Translations under genes and position numbers: made by a program
Assembly: GCF_007679965.1 (NCBI RefSeq)
Contig: NZ_VEHL01000001.1
Span: 1,054,001 to 1,118,000 of the forward strand
DNA length: 64,000 bases
Source of the DNA: Bordetella genomosp. 13
GTDB taxonomy: Bacteria; Pseudomonadota; Gammaproteobacteria; Burkholderiales; Burkholderiaceae_B
Reading direction: 5' to 3'
Part shown: positions 52,352 through 61,062 of the stretch, piece after piece
Numbering within the stretch: position 1 is the first letter of the stretch
Layout: each line of letters begins with the position of its first letter
The notes under the pieces: generated by a model
Database searches by the model: none
What the model saw: only the letters and a program-made list of their open reading frames with translations
Told to the model about the DNA's origin: nothing

Positions 52352-53116
52352 TTGGCCCCTGATTCCAACGATCTCGCAGCATCCGACGCCGAAGAGACAC
52401 GGCGCGAACGCAAGGCGGCCTTCCGGGCCGGCGTGCACGCGGTGACGCCCGCGCTGGTGGCCACGTCCACCTGGGGGCTGGTCACCGGCGTGGCCATGGT
52501 CAAGTCGGGACTGACGGAATCCATGGCGCTGGCCATGACCCTGCTGATGTACGCGGGCTCGGCCCAGCTGACCTCGCTGCCGCTGATCGCGGCCGGCGCG
52601 CCGCTGTGGCTCATCTTCGCGGCGGGTTTCGTGGTCAACCTGCGCTTCATCATCTTCGGCGCGGCACTCCATCCCTACTTCCGCCACCTCAGCTGGCCGC
52701 GCCGGCTGGCCATGGGCTATTTCACCACCGACATGGGTTTCGTGCTGTTCATGTCGCGCTTCGGCGACGCCTCGCAGCGCGGCACGCGCGAACAGTCATG
52801 GTTCTTCGTGGGCGCCATCACGCCGGGCTGGATCACCTGGCAGGTGGCGTCCATCGTGGGCATCGTGCTGGCCTCCCAGGTGCCCCTGTCCTGGTCGCTG
52901 GACTTCGCGGCGGTGCTGGCGCTGCTGGCCATCACGGTGCCGCTGGCCAGTTCCCGGCCGGTGCTGGTGTCCATGCTGGCCGCGGGCATCACCGCGTGGA
53001 TCGGCCAGACGCTGCCCCTGCGCCTGGGCCTGGCCGCCGCGGTGGTGGTCGGCATCGTCGCCGGCATCGCGGCCGAACGCTACCTGAAGCCGCCGCACCG
53101 CGCGGAATCCCAATGA
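52352..53116 (+). CDS. azlC: AzlC family branched-chain amino acid exporter subunit
   Basis: A 254-residue inner-membrane protein. The AzlC pattern is clear: FRAGVHAVTPALVATSTWGLVTGVAM, MYAGSAQLTSLPLIAAGAPLWLI and VVNLRFIIFGAALHPYF. With AzlD it forms a branched-chain amino acid (or analogue) exporter. The start is taken as TTG at 52352 with AGGGG upstream, which keeps a ~20-residue cytoplasmic tail. The stop overlaps the azlD ATG. Confidence 0.88.
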   Translation: MAPDSNDLAASDAEETRRERKAAFRAGVHAVTPALVATSTWGLVTGVAMVKSGLTESMALAMTLLMYAGSAQLTSLPLIAAGAPLWLIFAAGFVVNLRFIIFGAALHPYFRHLSWPRRLAMGYFTTDMGFVLFMSRFGDASQRGTREQSWFFVGAITPGWITWQVASIVGIVLASQVPLSWSLDFAAVLALLAITVPLASSRPVLVSMLAAGITAWIGQTLPLRLGLAAAVVVGIVAGIAAERYLKPPHRAESQ

Positions 53117-53442
53117 GCGCCTTCGAGATCTACGTCTATTCCGCCATCCTGCTGCTGACCGTGTGCAGCGTGCTCACGCGCGCGGGCTTCATGCTGTTCG
53201 GCGACTACCTGCCGCTGCCCGACGGCGTGCGGCGCGCGCTGCGCTATGCGCCGGCCGCCGCGCTCACGGCCATCCTGGTGCCGGACATGCTGCCGTGGCG
53301 TACCGGCATCGGCCCCGTCTTCGACTACAAGCTCGTGGCCGGCATCGTCGGCATCCTGGTCTTTTTGCGCACCCGCAACGCCGTGCTGGTCATCGTTTCA
53401 GGCATGTGCACGCTGTGGGCGCTGCGCTGGCTGGCCGGGTAA
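53113..53442 (+). CDS. azlD: AzlD family transporter subunit
   Basis: A 109-residue protein with about three to four membrane segments (IYVYSAILLLTVCSVLTRAGFMLF, LRYAPAAALTAILVPDML, LVAGIVGILVFLRTRNAVLVIVSGM), matching AzlD/YgaH, the small partner of AzlC. The ATG is within the azlC stop (ATGA), so the two are made together. Confidence 0.88.
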   Translation: MSAFEIYVYSAILLLTVCSVLTRAGFMLFGDYLPLPDGVRRALRYAPAAALTAILVPDMLPWRTGIGPVFDYKLVAGIVGILVFLRTRNAVLVIVSGMCTLWALRWLAG

Positions 53443-53534
53443 CCGCGGCCAGCCGCGCGCACGGCGCGGCGCGGGGTTCGTTCCGCCGTTACCGCGGCGG
53501 GCTGGGATCGACGCCGCACGGCTGCTAAAATAAG

Positions 53535-53543
53535 TTATCCACA
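53535..53543 (+). other. Perfect DnaA-box consensus TTATCCACA
   Basis: A single exact match to the high-affinity DnaA box lies 64 bases before the helicase ATG, in a short AT-rich patch within GC-rich DNA. One box alone does not make an origin, and no clustered boxes or AT-rich unwinding element were seen; it could regulate the helicase gene or be chance. Confidence 0.35.
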
Positions 53544-53606
53544 GCAATCCGGGACGCGTTGTATTTCCGTTTTGTTCTTTCACCGCCCCGGCTTCTGCCA
53601 CACTTG

Positions 53607-55094
53607 ATGACGCAACCTACTTCTACCGCAGCGCCCGCCGCAGACGCCCCTTCGCGCACTTTCGCCGATTTCGCGCTGCACCCGCTCCTGCTCCAGTCCA
53701 TCGTCGAAACCGGCTACACCACGCCTACGCCCATCCAGGCGCAGGCCATCCCGGTCGTGGTGGAGGGGCGCGACGTCATGGGCGCCGCCCAGACGGGCAC
53801 CGGCAAGACCGCCGCGTTCACGGTGCCCATCCTGCATCGCCTGATGCCGCTGGCCAATCCCAGCGCCTCGCCCGCGCGCCATCCGGTGCGCGCGCTGATC
53901 CTTACGCCCACGCGAGAGCTGGCCGACCAGGTCTACGAAAGCGTCAAGCGCTACAGCAAGCGCACGCCGCTGCGTTCGGCCGTGGTCTTCGGCGGCGTCG
54001 ACATCCGTCCGCAGAAGGAAGAGCTGCGCCAGGGCTGCGAAGTGCTGGTCGCCACGCCCGGCCGCCTGCTGGACCACGTCGAGCAGAAGAACGTGAACCT
54101 GGGCCAGGTCGGCATCCTGGTGCTGGACGAAGCCGACCGCATGCTGGACATGGGCTTTTTGCCCGACCTGGACCGCATCATCCGGTTGCTGCCGGCTCAG
54201 CGCCAGGGCCTGCTGTTCTCGGCCACCTTCAGCAACGAGATCCGCAAGCTGGGCCGCACGTTCCTGAACCAGCCGGTCGAGATCGAGGTTGCCGCGCGCA
54301 ACGCCACGGCCGACACGGTCACGCAGATCGCCTACAAGATGTCCGGCGAAGCCAAGCGCGCCGCCGTCGTGCACCTGGTCAAGTCGCGCGGCCTGAAGCA
54401 GGTCATCGTGTTCTCCAACACCAAGATCGGCACCGCGCGCCTGGCGCGCCAGCTCGAGCGCGACGGCGTCAAGGCCGAGTCCATCCACGGCGACAAGACG
54501 CAGGCCGACCGCATGAAGGCGCTGGAAGCCTTCAAGGCAGGCGACCTGGAAGTGCTGGTGGCCACCGACGTCGCCGCGCGCGGCCTGGACGTGGCGGGCG
54601 TGCCTTGCGTCATCAACTACGACCTGCCGCACAACTCCGAAGACTACGTGCACCGCATCGGCCGTACCGGTCGCGCGGGCGCCAGCGGTGAAGCCATCGC
54701 GCTGTTCACGCCCGAGGAAGAGCGCTATCTGCAGGACATCGAGAAGCTGATCAAGCGCGAAGTGCCGCGCGGCACGCTCGACCTGCCCAGTGAACTGCTG
54801 GCCCGCAGCCACGGCCGCGGCGGCGAAGAGCGCCCCGAGCGCGAACGTGGCGAACGCGGCAGCCGTGGCGAGCGGGGCGACCGCAGTCCCGGCCGCGACG
54901 CCGTCGGCCGTGATCGCGGTGCCCGCGGCGAGCACCGCTCGCGCGACCGCCGTCCCGTGGACGACTTCTTCCTGAAGCCCTACGAGCCTTCCGCGCCGGC
55001 CCCCGCCGAAACGGACGCGCCCAAGGAAGAAAGCCGCTCGACCACGCCCAAGCGTCAGCTGGCGGTGCTGTTGGGCGGCCACCGCAAGAACTGA
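53607..55094 (+). CDS. DEAD-box ATP-dependent RNA helicase (RhlE type)
   Basis: A 495-residue RNA helicase. The Q motif region GYTTPTPIQAQAIP, motif I AQTGTGKT (residues 61-68), PTRELADQ, TPGRLLDH, motif II DEAD in VLDEADRMLDMGF, motif III SAT, ATDVAARGLD and HRIGRTGRAG are all present. The last ~100 residues form an Arg/Gly/Asp-rich tail (GRGGEERPERERGERGSRG) typical of RhlE-like RNA-binding extensions. The ATG at 53607 has no strong ribosome site; a TTG at 53559 is a weaker alternative. Confidence 0.92.
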   Translation: MTQPTSTAAPAADAPSRTFADFALHPLLLQSIVETGYTTPTPIQAQAIPVVVEGRDVMGAAQTGTGKTAAFTVPILHRLMPLANPSASPARHPVRALILTPTRELADQVYESVKRYSKRTPLRSAVVFGGVDIRPQKEELRQGCEVLVATPGRLLDHVEQKNVNLGQVGILVLDEADRMLDMGFLPDLDRIIRLLPAQRQGLLFSATFSNEIRKLGRTFLNQPVEIEVAARNATADTVTQIAYKMSGEAKRAAVVHLVKSRGLKQVIVFSNTKIGTARLARQLERDGVKAESIHGDKTQADRMKALEAFKAGDLEVLVATDVAARGLDVAGVPCVINYDLPHNSEDYVHRIGRTGRAGASGEAIALFTPEEERYLQDIEKLIKREVPRGTLDLPSELLARSHGRGGEERPERERGERGSRGERGDRSPGRDAVGRDRGARGEHRSRDRRPVDDFFLKPYEPSAPAPAETDAPKEESRSTTPKRQLAVLLGGHRKN

Positions 55095-55145
55095 GCGGTG
55101 CTGCCTTGCGCAGCGCGATTGTCGGCCTGAGTCGGCCTGAAATGG

Positions 55146-55172
55146 AAAAGCCCTTCGTTGAAGGGCTTTTTT
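55146..55172 (+). terminator. Intrinsic terminator of the helicase gene
   Basis: AAAAGCCCTTC pairs with GAAGGGCTTTT around a GTT loop (11-bp stem), followed by a run of six Ts. It lies 52 bases after the helicase stop. The A-run on the other side would also let it work leftward. The rest of the 252-base gap to 55346 has no recognised gene. Confidence 0.88.
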
Positions 55173-55346
55173 GCGATTGGAGCCCTCGCTCGCGGTAGCG
55201 AAACGCCGCGCATCTGACCCTCGAAAATCGGGGCTCGTCCGACATCCGGAAGGCAGGGCGATGCGTAGGGCGTTCCCTGGCGGCGGACACGCTACGACGG
55301 TGGCGCCTGTCGCCGGGTCGGCTGCCGGCCGCCGACGACGCTAGAG

Positions 55347-55736
55347 CTAGACCGTCGCGCCCGCCAGCAGCGCCTTCACGTCGGGCAGGTCCGTGGCGAT
55401 GGCCGGGCTGTCGTGGCCCAGATTGTCCAGCAGCCGTTCCAGGTGGCCGATGTGCGGCAGCATGGGGCCGAAGAACAGCACGCGGTCGCCCGCCTGCACC
55501 AGCAGGGTGGGGAAGTTCTCGACGTCGACGTCGCCCAGCAGCTCGGGCTGGTCCTCGATGTCGATCCAGGCGTAGGCGTGGCGCGGCCGATCGACGGCCA
55601 GCGCCTCGAGCTTGGGGCGGTACTGGTTGCAGGTATCGCACCAGGCGGCGCAGAAACAGGCGACCAGCCAGGTGTCTGGGCTGGCCAGGGCGGCGCGCAG
55701 GGCGGCGTCGTCGGTTCCGGGTACGAGCAGGGGCAT
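55347..55736 (-). CDS. Thioredoxin-fold protein
   Basis: A 129-residue thioredoxin-like protein with the redox motif CAAWCDTCNQYRP (CxxC, Cys33 and Cys36) and the cis-proline in VENFPTLLV. There is no signal peptide, so it is cytoplasmic. It could reduce disulfides or act as a specialised thioredoxin; the CDTC active site differs from the CGPC of TrxA. It is divergent from the EI24 gene. Confidence 0.86.
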   Translation of the reverse strand: MPLLVPGTDDAALRAALASPDTWLVACFCAAWCDTCNQYRPKLEALAVDRPRHAYAWIDIEDQPELLGDVDVENFPTLLVQAGDRVLFFGPMLPHIGHLERLLDNLGHDSPAIATDLPDVKALLAGATV

Positions 55737-55797
55737 GTGGGCAAATGGCGGCGTGTTTGACTATGATACCCGGCATGCCGACTCCCCGCCCCGCACC

Positions 55798-56610
55798 ATG
55801 ACCGATCCCCGTTCCGACATCACTTCCGGCACGGCCGTCGCCGGGGCCGCCAGCGTAGCGCGCGCCTTCCGCCGCGCCGCCGTGTCGCAATGCCACCCGA
55901 ACATGCTGTTCGCGGTGCTCATGCCCTTCGTCATCGCGCTGCTGGGCGCCATCCTGCTGCTGTGGCTGTTCTGGGCGCCGCTGACCGACTGGCTGCGCGT
56001 CGAGGCCGCGCAATGGGAGGTCGTCAACCAGGTCGACGCCTGGCTGGTGGGCATCGGGCTGTTCTCGCTCAAGCTGTACCTGATTCCCGTGATCGCCGCG
56101 GCCGTGCTGCTGCCGGTGTCGGGCATCCTGGGGCTGACCATCGCCGCCATCTTCGTCATGCCGCTGGTGCTGCGCCACGTGGGCCAGCGCGAGTATGCGG
56201 GGGTGAAGGTGCAGGGCCGCAATGCCACTGCCGTGGGCGTCTGGAACGCCCTGTCGGTCAGCGTGATCTTCGCGGTGGGCTGGGTGCTGACCTTGCCGCT
56301 GTGGCTGGTGCCGCCCATGGCGCTGGTGCTGTCCATCTTCTGGTGGGCCTACGCGTTCTCGCACATGATGCGCGTGGACGCCATCGCCGAGCACGCCAGC
56401 CCCGAAGAGCGCCGCCTGCTGCTCAAGCGCCACAACCGGTCGTTCTGGATCATCGGGCTGATCTGCTCGCTGATCAACCTGCTGCCGCCGGCCTGGGTCA
56501 TCCTGCCGGTGTATTCCAGCCTGGTCTACGCCCATTTCGGGCTGGACGCGCTGGCTCGCCTGCGCGGCGAGCGCGTCATCGAAGTCCGGGCCACCGTCCG
56601 TCCAGAATAA
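55798..56610 (+). CDS. EI24 domain-containing membrane protein (CysZ-like)
   Basis: A 270-residue inner-membrane protein with five to six hydrophobic segments. The early block FRRAAVSQCHPNMLFAVLMPF and the later RNATAVGVWNALSVSVIF and RLLLKRHNRSFWIIGLICSL match the EI24 (CysZ/YcfT-like) family. CysZ itself carries sulfate, but most EI24 proteins of this branch have no assigned role. The gene precedes the CinA-N gene by 18 bases. Confidence 0.78.
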   Translation: MTDPRSDITSGTAVAGAASVARAFRRAAVSQCHPNMLFAVLMPFVIALLGAILLLWLFWAPLTDWLRVEAAQWEVVNQVDAWLVGIGLFSLKLYLIPVIAAAVLLPVSGILGLTIAAIFVMPLVLRHVGQREYAGVKVQGRNATAVGVWNALSVSVIFAVGWVLTLPLWLVPPMALVLSIFWWAYAFSHMMRVDAIAEHASPEERRLLLKRHNRSFWIIGLICSLINLLPPAWVILPVYSSLVYAHFGLDALARLRGERVIEVRATVRPE

Positions 56611-56628
56611 TCAACGGAAATCGCATCC

Positions 56629-57441
56629 ATGTCCGCTCAATCCGCCCGCCGCATCGGCCTGATCATCGTCGGCGACGAAATCCTGTCCGGCCGCCGCCAG
56701 GACAAGCATTTTTCCAAGGTCATCGAACTGCTGGGCGCCCGCGGGCTGCAACTGGCATGGGCCGAGTTCCTGGGCGACGACCGCGAGGCACTGACCCGCG
56801 CGCTGCGCCGCACCTTCGCTTCGGGCGACGTGGTGCTGTCGTGCGGCGGCATCGGCGGCACGCCGGACGACCATACCCGCCAGGCCGCTGCGGCCGCGCT
56901 CGATCTGCCGCTGGCCCTGCATCCCGAGGCCGCCGAGGCCATCGCGCTGCGCACCGCCGAGACGGCCAGGGAGAAGGGCCTGCCGCCGCCCGACATGGAG
57001 GCGCCGGAAAACCGCCAGCGCCTGCAGATGGGCATGTTCCCGCAGGGCTGCGAAGTGGTGCCCAATCCGTACAACCGCATTCCCGGCTTCTACATCCGGG
57101 ACCACACTTTCGTGCCGGGCTTTCCGGTCATGGCGTGGCCCATGCTGGAGTGGACGCTGGACACGCGCTATCGCGACCTGCACCACGCGGTCGTGCTGGC
57201 CGAGCATTCCTTCCTGGCCTACCAGATGCCCGAGTCGCGCATCACGCCCTCGATGGAGGCCATCGAGCAGCGCTGGCCCGGCGTGCGCGCGTTCAGCCTG
57301 CCCTACATGGGCGACAAGGGCGGTCCGCCGCATCTGGAACTGGGCGTGAAGGGCGAACCGGAGCCCGCCGCCGAAGCCCTGGCTTTCTTCCAGGCCGAGG
57401 TGCAGCGCCTGGGCGGCAGCCTGACGGCCCCCGCGCAGTGA
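56629..57441 (+). CDS. CinA N-terminal / MoCF-biosynthesis domain protein
   Basis: A 270-residue protein with a molybdopterin-binding (MoaB/MogA-like) fold: IGLIIVGDEILSGRRQDKHF at the N-terminus and VVLSCGGIGGTPDDHTRQA. It corresponds to the N-terminal domain of CinA without the C-terminal deamidase, and is commonly annotated competence/damage-inducible protein A. Members of this group are thought to act in nucleotide or NAD-repair chemistry rather than molybdopterin synthesis; the precise reaction is unknown here. Confidence 0.85.
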   Translation: MSAQSARRIGLIIVGDEILSGRRQDKHFSKVIELLGARGLQLAWAEFLGDDREALTRALRRTFASGDVVLSCGGIGGTPDDHTRQAAAAALDLPLALHPEAAEAIALRTAETAREKGLPPPDMEAPENRQRLQMGMFPQGCEVVPNPYNRIPGFYIRDHTFVPGFPVMAWPMLEWTLDTRYRDLHHAVVLAEHSFLAYQMPESRITPSMEAIEQRWPGVRAFSLPYMGDKGGPPHLELGVKGEPEPAAEALAFFQAEVQRLGGSLTAPAQ

Positions 57442-57549
57442 AAAAGCGGTTGCCAAAACGCAGCCATAATTTCACAATACGATAAGTCAAAATTTGCTGC
57501 GCTGCCGCATCGCCGTCGCGGTGCTCCCGCGCAGTCCTGGACACCCTTC

Positions 57550-58437
57550 ATGTCCCGCCTGTTCTCCGAGTCCGCGCATGCCGAGGAACCGGACGCCAAA
57601 CCTGGCGTCCGGCAGGCGCCCGTGGCCATCCAGGTCATCGACCGGGCCATGCGGCTGCTGGACGCCCTGGCGGCCCAGCCCGAGCCCGTCACGCTGAAAG
57701 AGCTCTCGGCCACCACCGGCCTGCACGCGTCCACCGCCCACCGCATCCTGAACGACCTGGTCGTGGGCCGCTACGTCGAACGCGTCGACAACGGCCTGTA
57801 CCAGCTGGGCATGCGCCTGCTGGAGCTCGGTTCCCTGGTCAAGGGACGCCTGAACGTGCGGGAGGCCGCGCTGTCGGTCATGCGCAACCTGCATCGCCAA
57901 ACGGGGCAGACCATCAACCTGTCGGTGCAGCAGGGTGACGAGATCGTCTACATCGACCGGGCCTGGAGCGAACGCTCGGGCATGCAGGTGGTGCGCGCCA
58001 TCGGCGGCCGGGCGCCGCTGCATCTCACGTCCACCGGCAAGCTGTTCCTGTCAACCGCCGACGCGCGCGGCGTGCGCGCGTATGCGCTGCGCACCGGGCT
58101 GGCCGGCCACACGCGCAACAGCCTGACCGAGATCGACCGTCTCGAACGCGAGCTGGCGCAGGTGCGCCGCCACGGCTACGCGCGCGACAACGAAGAACTC
58201 GAGCTGGGCGTGCGCTGCATCGCCGCGGGCATCTACGACGACACCGGCAAGCTGGTGGCCGGCCTGTCGATCTCGGCGCCCGCCGAGCGCCTGCAGGACG
58301 AATGGATACGCCTGCTGGTCGACGCGGCGGCGGGCATCTCCGAGGCGCTGGGCTTCGAGCCCGCCTCCCATGCCGACGAGACGGGCTTGTCGGCGGTGCT
58401 TGCCGCGGGGGCATCCGCCGCCAACCGGCATGCCTGA
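57550..58437 (+). CDS. IclR family transcriptional regulator
   Basis: A 295-residue regulator. The winged HTH is RAMRLLDALAAQPEPVTLKELSATTGLHASTAHRILNDLV (from about residue 31), followed by the IclR effector domain (GQTINLSVQQGDEIVYIDR ... GGRAPLHLTSTGKLFL ... DNEELELGVRCIAAGIYD). It overlaps the next gene by eight bases, so regulator and membrane protein are co-expressed. The ligand is unknown. Confidence 0.92.
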   Translation: MSRLFSESAHAEEPDAKPGVRQAPVAIQVIDRAMRLLDALAAQPEPVTLKELSATTGLHASTAHRILNDLVVGRYVERVDNGLYQLGMRLLELGSLVKGRLNVREAALSVMRNLHRQTGQTINLSVQQGDEIVYIDRAWSERSGMQVVRAIGGRAPLHLTSTGKLFLSTADARGVRAYALRTGLAGHTRNSLTEIDRLERELAQVRRHGYARDNEELELGVRCIAAGIYDDTGKLVAGLSISAPAERLQDEWIRLLVDAAAGISEALGFEPASHADETGLSAVLAAGASAANRHA

Positions 58438-59506
58438 GCCCCTGTTGGCCCGCCATGGCCGGCCCATGCAGTGGGCCGCGCTGTTCGGCATTTCGCTGCC
58501 TTTCATCCTGGTCTTCGAGGCCATTGGCCTGCCGGCGGCGGTGCTGCTGGGCGCCATCGGCGGGGCCATCGTGGCTGCCGTCAACGGCGTCAAGGTGCAG
58601 ACCCCGCGCTGGTCCTTCATCGCGTCGCAGGGCCTGATCGGCTGTCTCATCGCGCGCAGCATGCAGCCCGACATCCTGACCGCGCTGCTGGCCGACTGGG
58701 CCATTTGCCTGGCCGCCGTGGTGTGCGTCATCCTGGCCAGCGGCGCGCTGGGCTGGACGCTGGCGCGGCGCGGCGTGCTGCCCGGAAGCACCGCGGTGTG
58801 GGGCCTGTCGCCCGGCGCCGCCAACGCCATGGTGCTGATGGCCGAGTCCTACGACGCCGACGTGCGCCTGGTGGCGTTCATGCAGTATCTGCGCGTGGTG
58901 CTGGTGGTGCTGGTCGCCGCGGCCGTGTCGCGCATCTGGGGGCTGCCCACCGGCGCGCATGCCGCGCCCGTCGACTGGTTTCCCGCAATGCAGGCTGGGC
59001 CGTTCGCGGCCACGCTGGCGGTGGCGATCGGCGGCGCCTGGCTGGCCCGCATGCTGCGCCTGCCCGCGGGCTCGCTGCTGCTGCCCATGTTCGTGGGCGT
59101 GGCGCTGCAGAACACCGGCCATCTGGACATCACCCTGCCGCCCTGGCTGATGGTGCTGTGCTACGCGGCCATCGGCTGGAACATCGGCCTGCGGTTCGAC
59201 CGCGCGGTGCTGGTGCATGCCTTGCGCGCGCTGCCGCGCGTGCTGCTGTCGGTGCTGGCGCTGATGGCCCTGTGCGGCCTGCTGGCCGTGCTGCTGACCG
59301 AATTCGGCGGCGTCGATCCGCTGACTGCCTACCTGGCCACCAGCCCCGGCGGGGCGGACTCGGTGGCCATCATCGCGGCGTCCAGCCCGGTCGACCTGCC
59401 GTTCGTCATGGCCCTGCAGACGGCGCGCTTCGTCATGGTGATGCTGCTGGGGCCGTGGCTGGCCAAGTGGGTGGCGCATCACGCCCGGGGCGGCGCGCTG
59501 CGCTGA
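58430..59506 (+). CDS. AbrB-family (ammonia monooxygenase-like) membrane protein
   Basis: A 358-residue inner-membrane protein made of two AbrB-type repeats, one with LPAAVLLGAIGGAIVAA and GLSPGAANAMVLMAESYDADVRLVAFMQYLRV, the other with ATSPGGADSVAIIAASSPVDLPFVMALQTARF. Such proteins are often misnamed ammonia monooxygenase or AbrB regulator; they are probably transporters. The start at 58430 (MPEPLL) overlaps the IclR gene. It converges with the Bug-type gene. Confidence 0.85.
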   Translation: MPEPLLARHGRPMQWAALFGISLPFILVFEAIGLPAAVLLGAIGGAIVAAVNGVKVQTPRWSFIASQGLIGCLIARSMQPDILTALLADWAICLAAVVCVILASGALGWTLARRGVLPGSTAVWGLSPGAANAMVLMAESYDADVRLVAFMQYLRVVLVVLVAAAVSRIWGLPTGAHAAPVDWFPAMQAGPFAATLAVAIGGAWLARMLRLPAGSLLLPMFVGVALQNTGHLDITLPPWLMVLCYAAIGWNIGLRFDRAVLVHALRALPRVLLSVLALMALCGLLAVLLTEFGGVDPLTAYLATSPGGADSVAIIAASSPVDLPFVMALQTARFVMVMLLGPWLAKWVAHHARGGALR

Positions 59507-59614
59507 CGCGGCATTGTCCTGGGCGGACGCTGCGTGGCAGCGTGTCCTGGCCGGCTACTGCGCGCGCGCCGTTGGCGAGGCCCCGAATCCGCGTCCACCG
59601 GCCCACGCCGGACG

Positions 59615-59646
59615 AAAAAATCCCCGCGCGGCCAGGCCGGCGGGGA
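59615..59646 (-). terminator. Intrinsic terminator of the Bug-type gene (reverse strand)
   Basis: On the reverse strand TCCCCGC pairs with GCGGGGA (59640-59646 and 59621-59627), the loop holds a further GGCC/GGCC pairing, and a run of six Ts (59620 to 59615) follows. It lies about 80 bases after the solute-binding protein stop and faces the converging AbrB-type gene. Confidence 0.82.
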
Positions 59647-59725
59647 CGAGCGTTACGACTATCGTTGTTATCCGGTGCCGGGAGGCGCGGCCATGCCGGC
59701 TCCCGGTCTTGTGTGCCCGCGGGCC

Positions 59726-60703
59726 TTATTGCTTCTCGAGGCCGACCTTCTTGAACAGCTCGGCCCACTGGGGCACCTGCTGCTTCACCTTGGCCTGCAG
59801 GGCCTCGGGGTTGGCTTCCTTGGTCAGCACGGTGGCGCCCAGCTGCTGCATGCGCTCCTGGAACTTCGGATCGGCCAGGCCGGCCTGCAGCGACTTCACC
59901 AGCTTGTCGACCACGGGCTTGGGCGTGTTCTTCGGAACCCACATGCCGTGCCAGATACCGACCTGGAAGCCCTTGTAGCCGGACTCGTCCATGGTGGGCA
60001 GGTCCTTCAGCGTGGGCACGCGCTCCAGGCTGGTGACCGCGTAGGCCTTGACCGACTTGGCCTGGATCTGCTGGGTGGTGTTGGTGGTCTGGTCGCACAT
60101 CAGGTCGACCTGCTTGCCCAGCAGGTCGTTCATGGCGGGGGCCGTGCCCTTGTACGGAACCGTCAGCAGGTTCACGCCCAGCGCGTCGGACAGCATGGTG
60201 CCGCACAGGTGGCTGGCGGCGCCGATGCCGGCGTTGGCCAGCGATACCTTGTCGGCGTTCTTCTTGACGTAGTCGGCCAGTTCCTTGATGTTGTTGGGCG
60301 CGAAGTCGGAGCGGGCGATGACGGTCATCGGCACGTCGACCACCAGGCCGATGGGCTCGAAGCCCTCGAACGGGTCGTAGCCGGGATTCTTGTACAGCGA
60401 CGGGGCGGTCGAGAAGCCGATGTGCATCAGCAGGATCTGGTAGCCGTCCGGCTTGGCGCGCGCCACCTGGGTGGTGCCGATGGTGCCGCCGGCGCCGCCC
60501 TTGTTCTCCACCACGATGGTCTGGCCCAGCGTGGGGCGCATGGCTTCGGCGAGGGAACGGGCCACGTTGTCGGTGGGACCGCCCGCCGCGAACGGCACGA
60601 CCATGTTCACGACGTGATCGGGATACTCGGCATGGACGGCGCCTGCGGCGAACAGGGCACCGACGGCCAGCGCGGCCGACAGCTTGCGGGTATAGCGGGT
60701 CAT
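59726..60703 (-). CDS. Bug-type tripartite tricarboxylate transporter substrate-binding protein
   Basis: A 325-residue periplasmic binding protein. The signal peptide is KLSAALAVGALFAAGAVHA, then EYPDHVVNMVVPFAAGGPTDNVARSL, the typical Bug N-terminus, and GGAGGTIGTTQVARAKPDGY. Such TctC/Bug proteins bind carboxylates and are greatly expanded in Bordetella and relatives, often without transporter genes nearby, as here. TGGAGA precedes the ATG at 60703. The upstream gap of 359 bases also holds the phasin promoter. Confidence 0.92.
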   Translation of the reverse strand: MTRYTRKLSAALAVGALFAAGAVHAEYPDHVVNMVVPFAAGGPTDNVARSLAEAMRPTLGQTIVVENKGGAGGTIGTTQVARAKPDGYQILLMHIGFSTAPSLYKNPGYDPFEGFEPIGLVVDVPMTVIARSDFAPNNIKELADYVKKNADKVSLANAGIGAASHLCGTMLSDALGVNLLTVPYKGTAPAMNDLLGKQVDLMCDQTTNTTQQIQAKSVKAYAVTSLERVPTLKDLPTMDESGYKGFQVGIWHGMWVPKNTPKPVVDKLVKSLQAGLADPKFQERMQQLGATVLTKEANPEALQAKVKQQVPQWAELFKKVGLEKQ

Positions 60704-60909
60704 GAAGTCTCCAGGGGGTAAGCTGAAATTGTGGGTTCTGCGTGGTCGGCCTGCGCCGCCACAGATAGTGCAATCAGCGTGTCGCAAGTCTAGAAAACAA
60801 TCGACACATCGTCACCCCGGTATTTCCCCCATTTTGTGCCGAAGGGCTACATCCTGGTGCATGAGGCGTCGCATAGATGAAAGTGTTTGTTGCGTCGCAC
60901 AAGAACTGC

Positions 60910-60958
60910 TTGACTTGCAACATACTAAGTTTAGAATACGCTTTGTGCAGTGCAGCAA
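60910..60958 (+). promoter_or_regulatory. Phasin promoter with TGC/GCA-rich downstream element
   Basis: TTGACT (60910-60915) and TAGAAT (60932-60937) separated by 16 bases form a good sigma-70 promoter. Just downstream, TTGTGCAGTGCAGCAA (60943-60958) overlaps the predicted start site. TGC/GCA-rich sites at this position are expected for the polyhydroxybutyrate-responsive repressor PhaR, which controls phasin genes in related bacteria. The rest of the 359-base gap 60704-61062, including the Bug-gene leader, shows no gene. Confidence 0.6.
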
Positions 60959-61062
60959 ACGCGCCGGCGGGAGTTTCAAGGTACCAGTCCGCGCACGTTG
61001 AAAATTTCGTCGCAGACCCTCATTCATGAGCCGCCCAGCCGGCCATAACAGGAGATACCACC

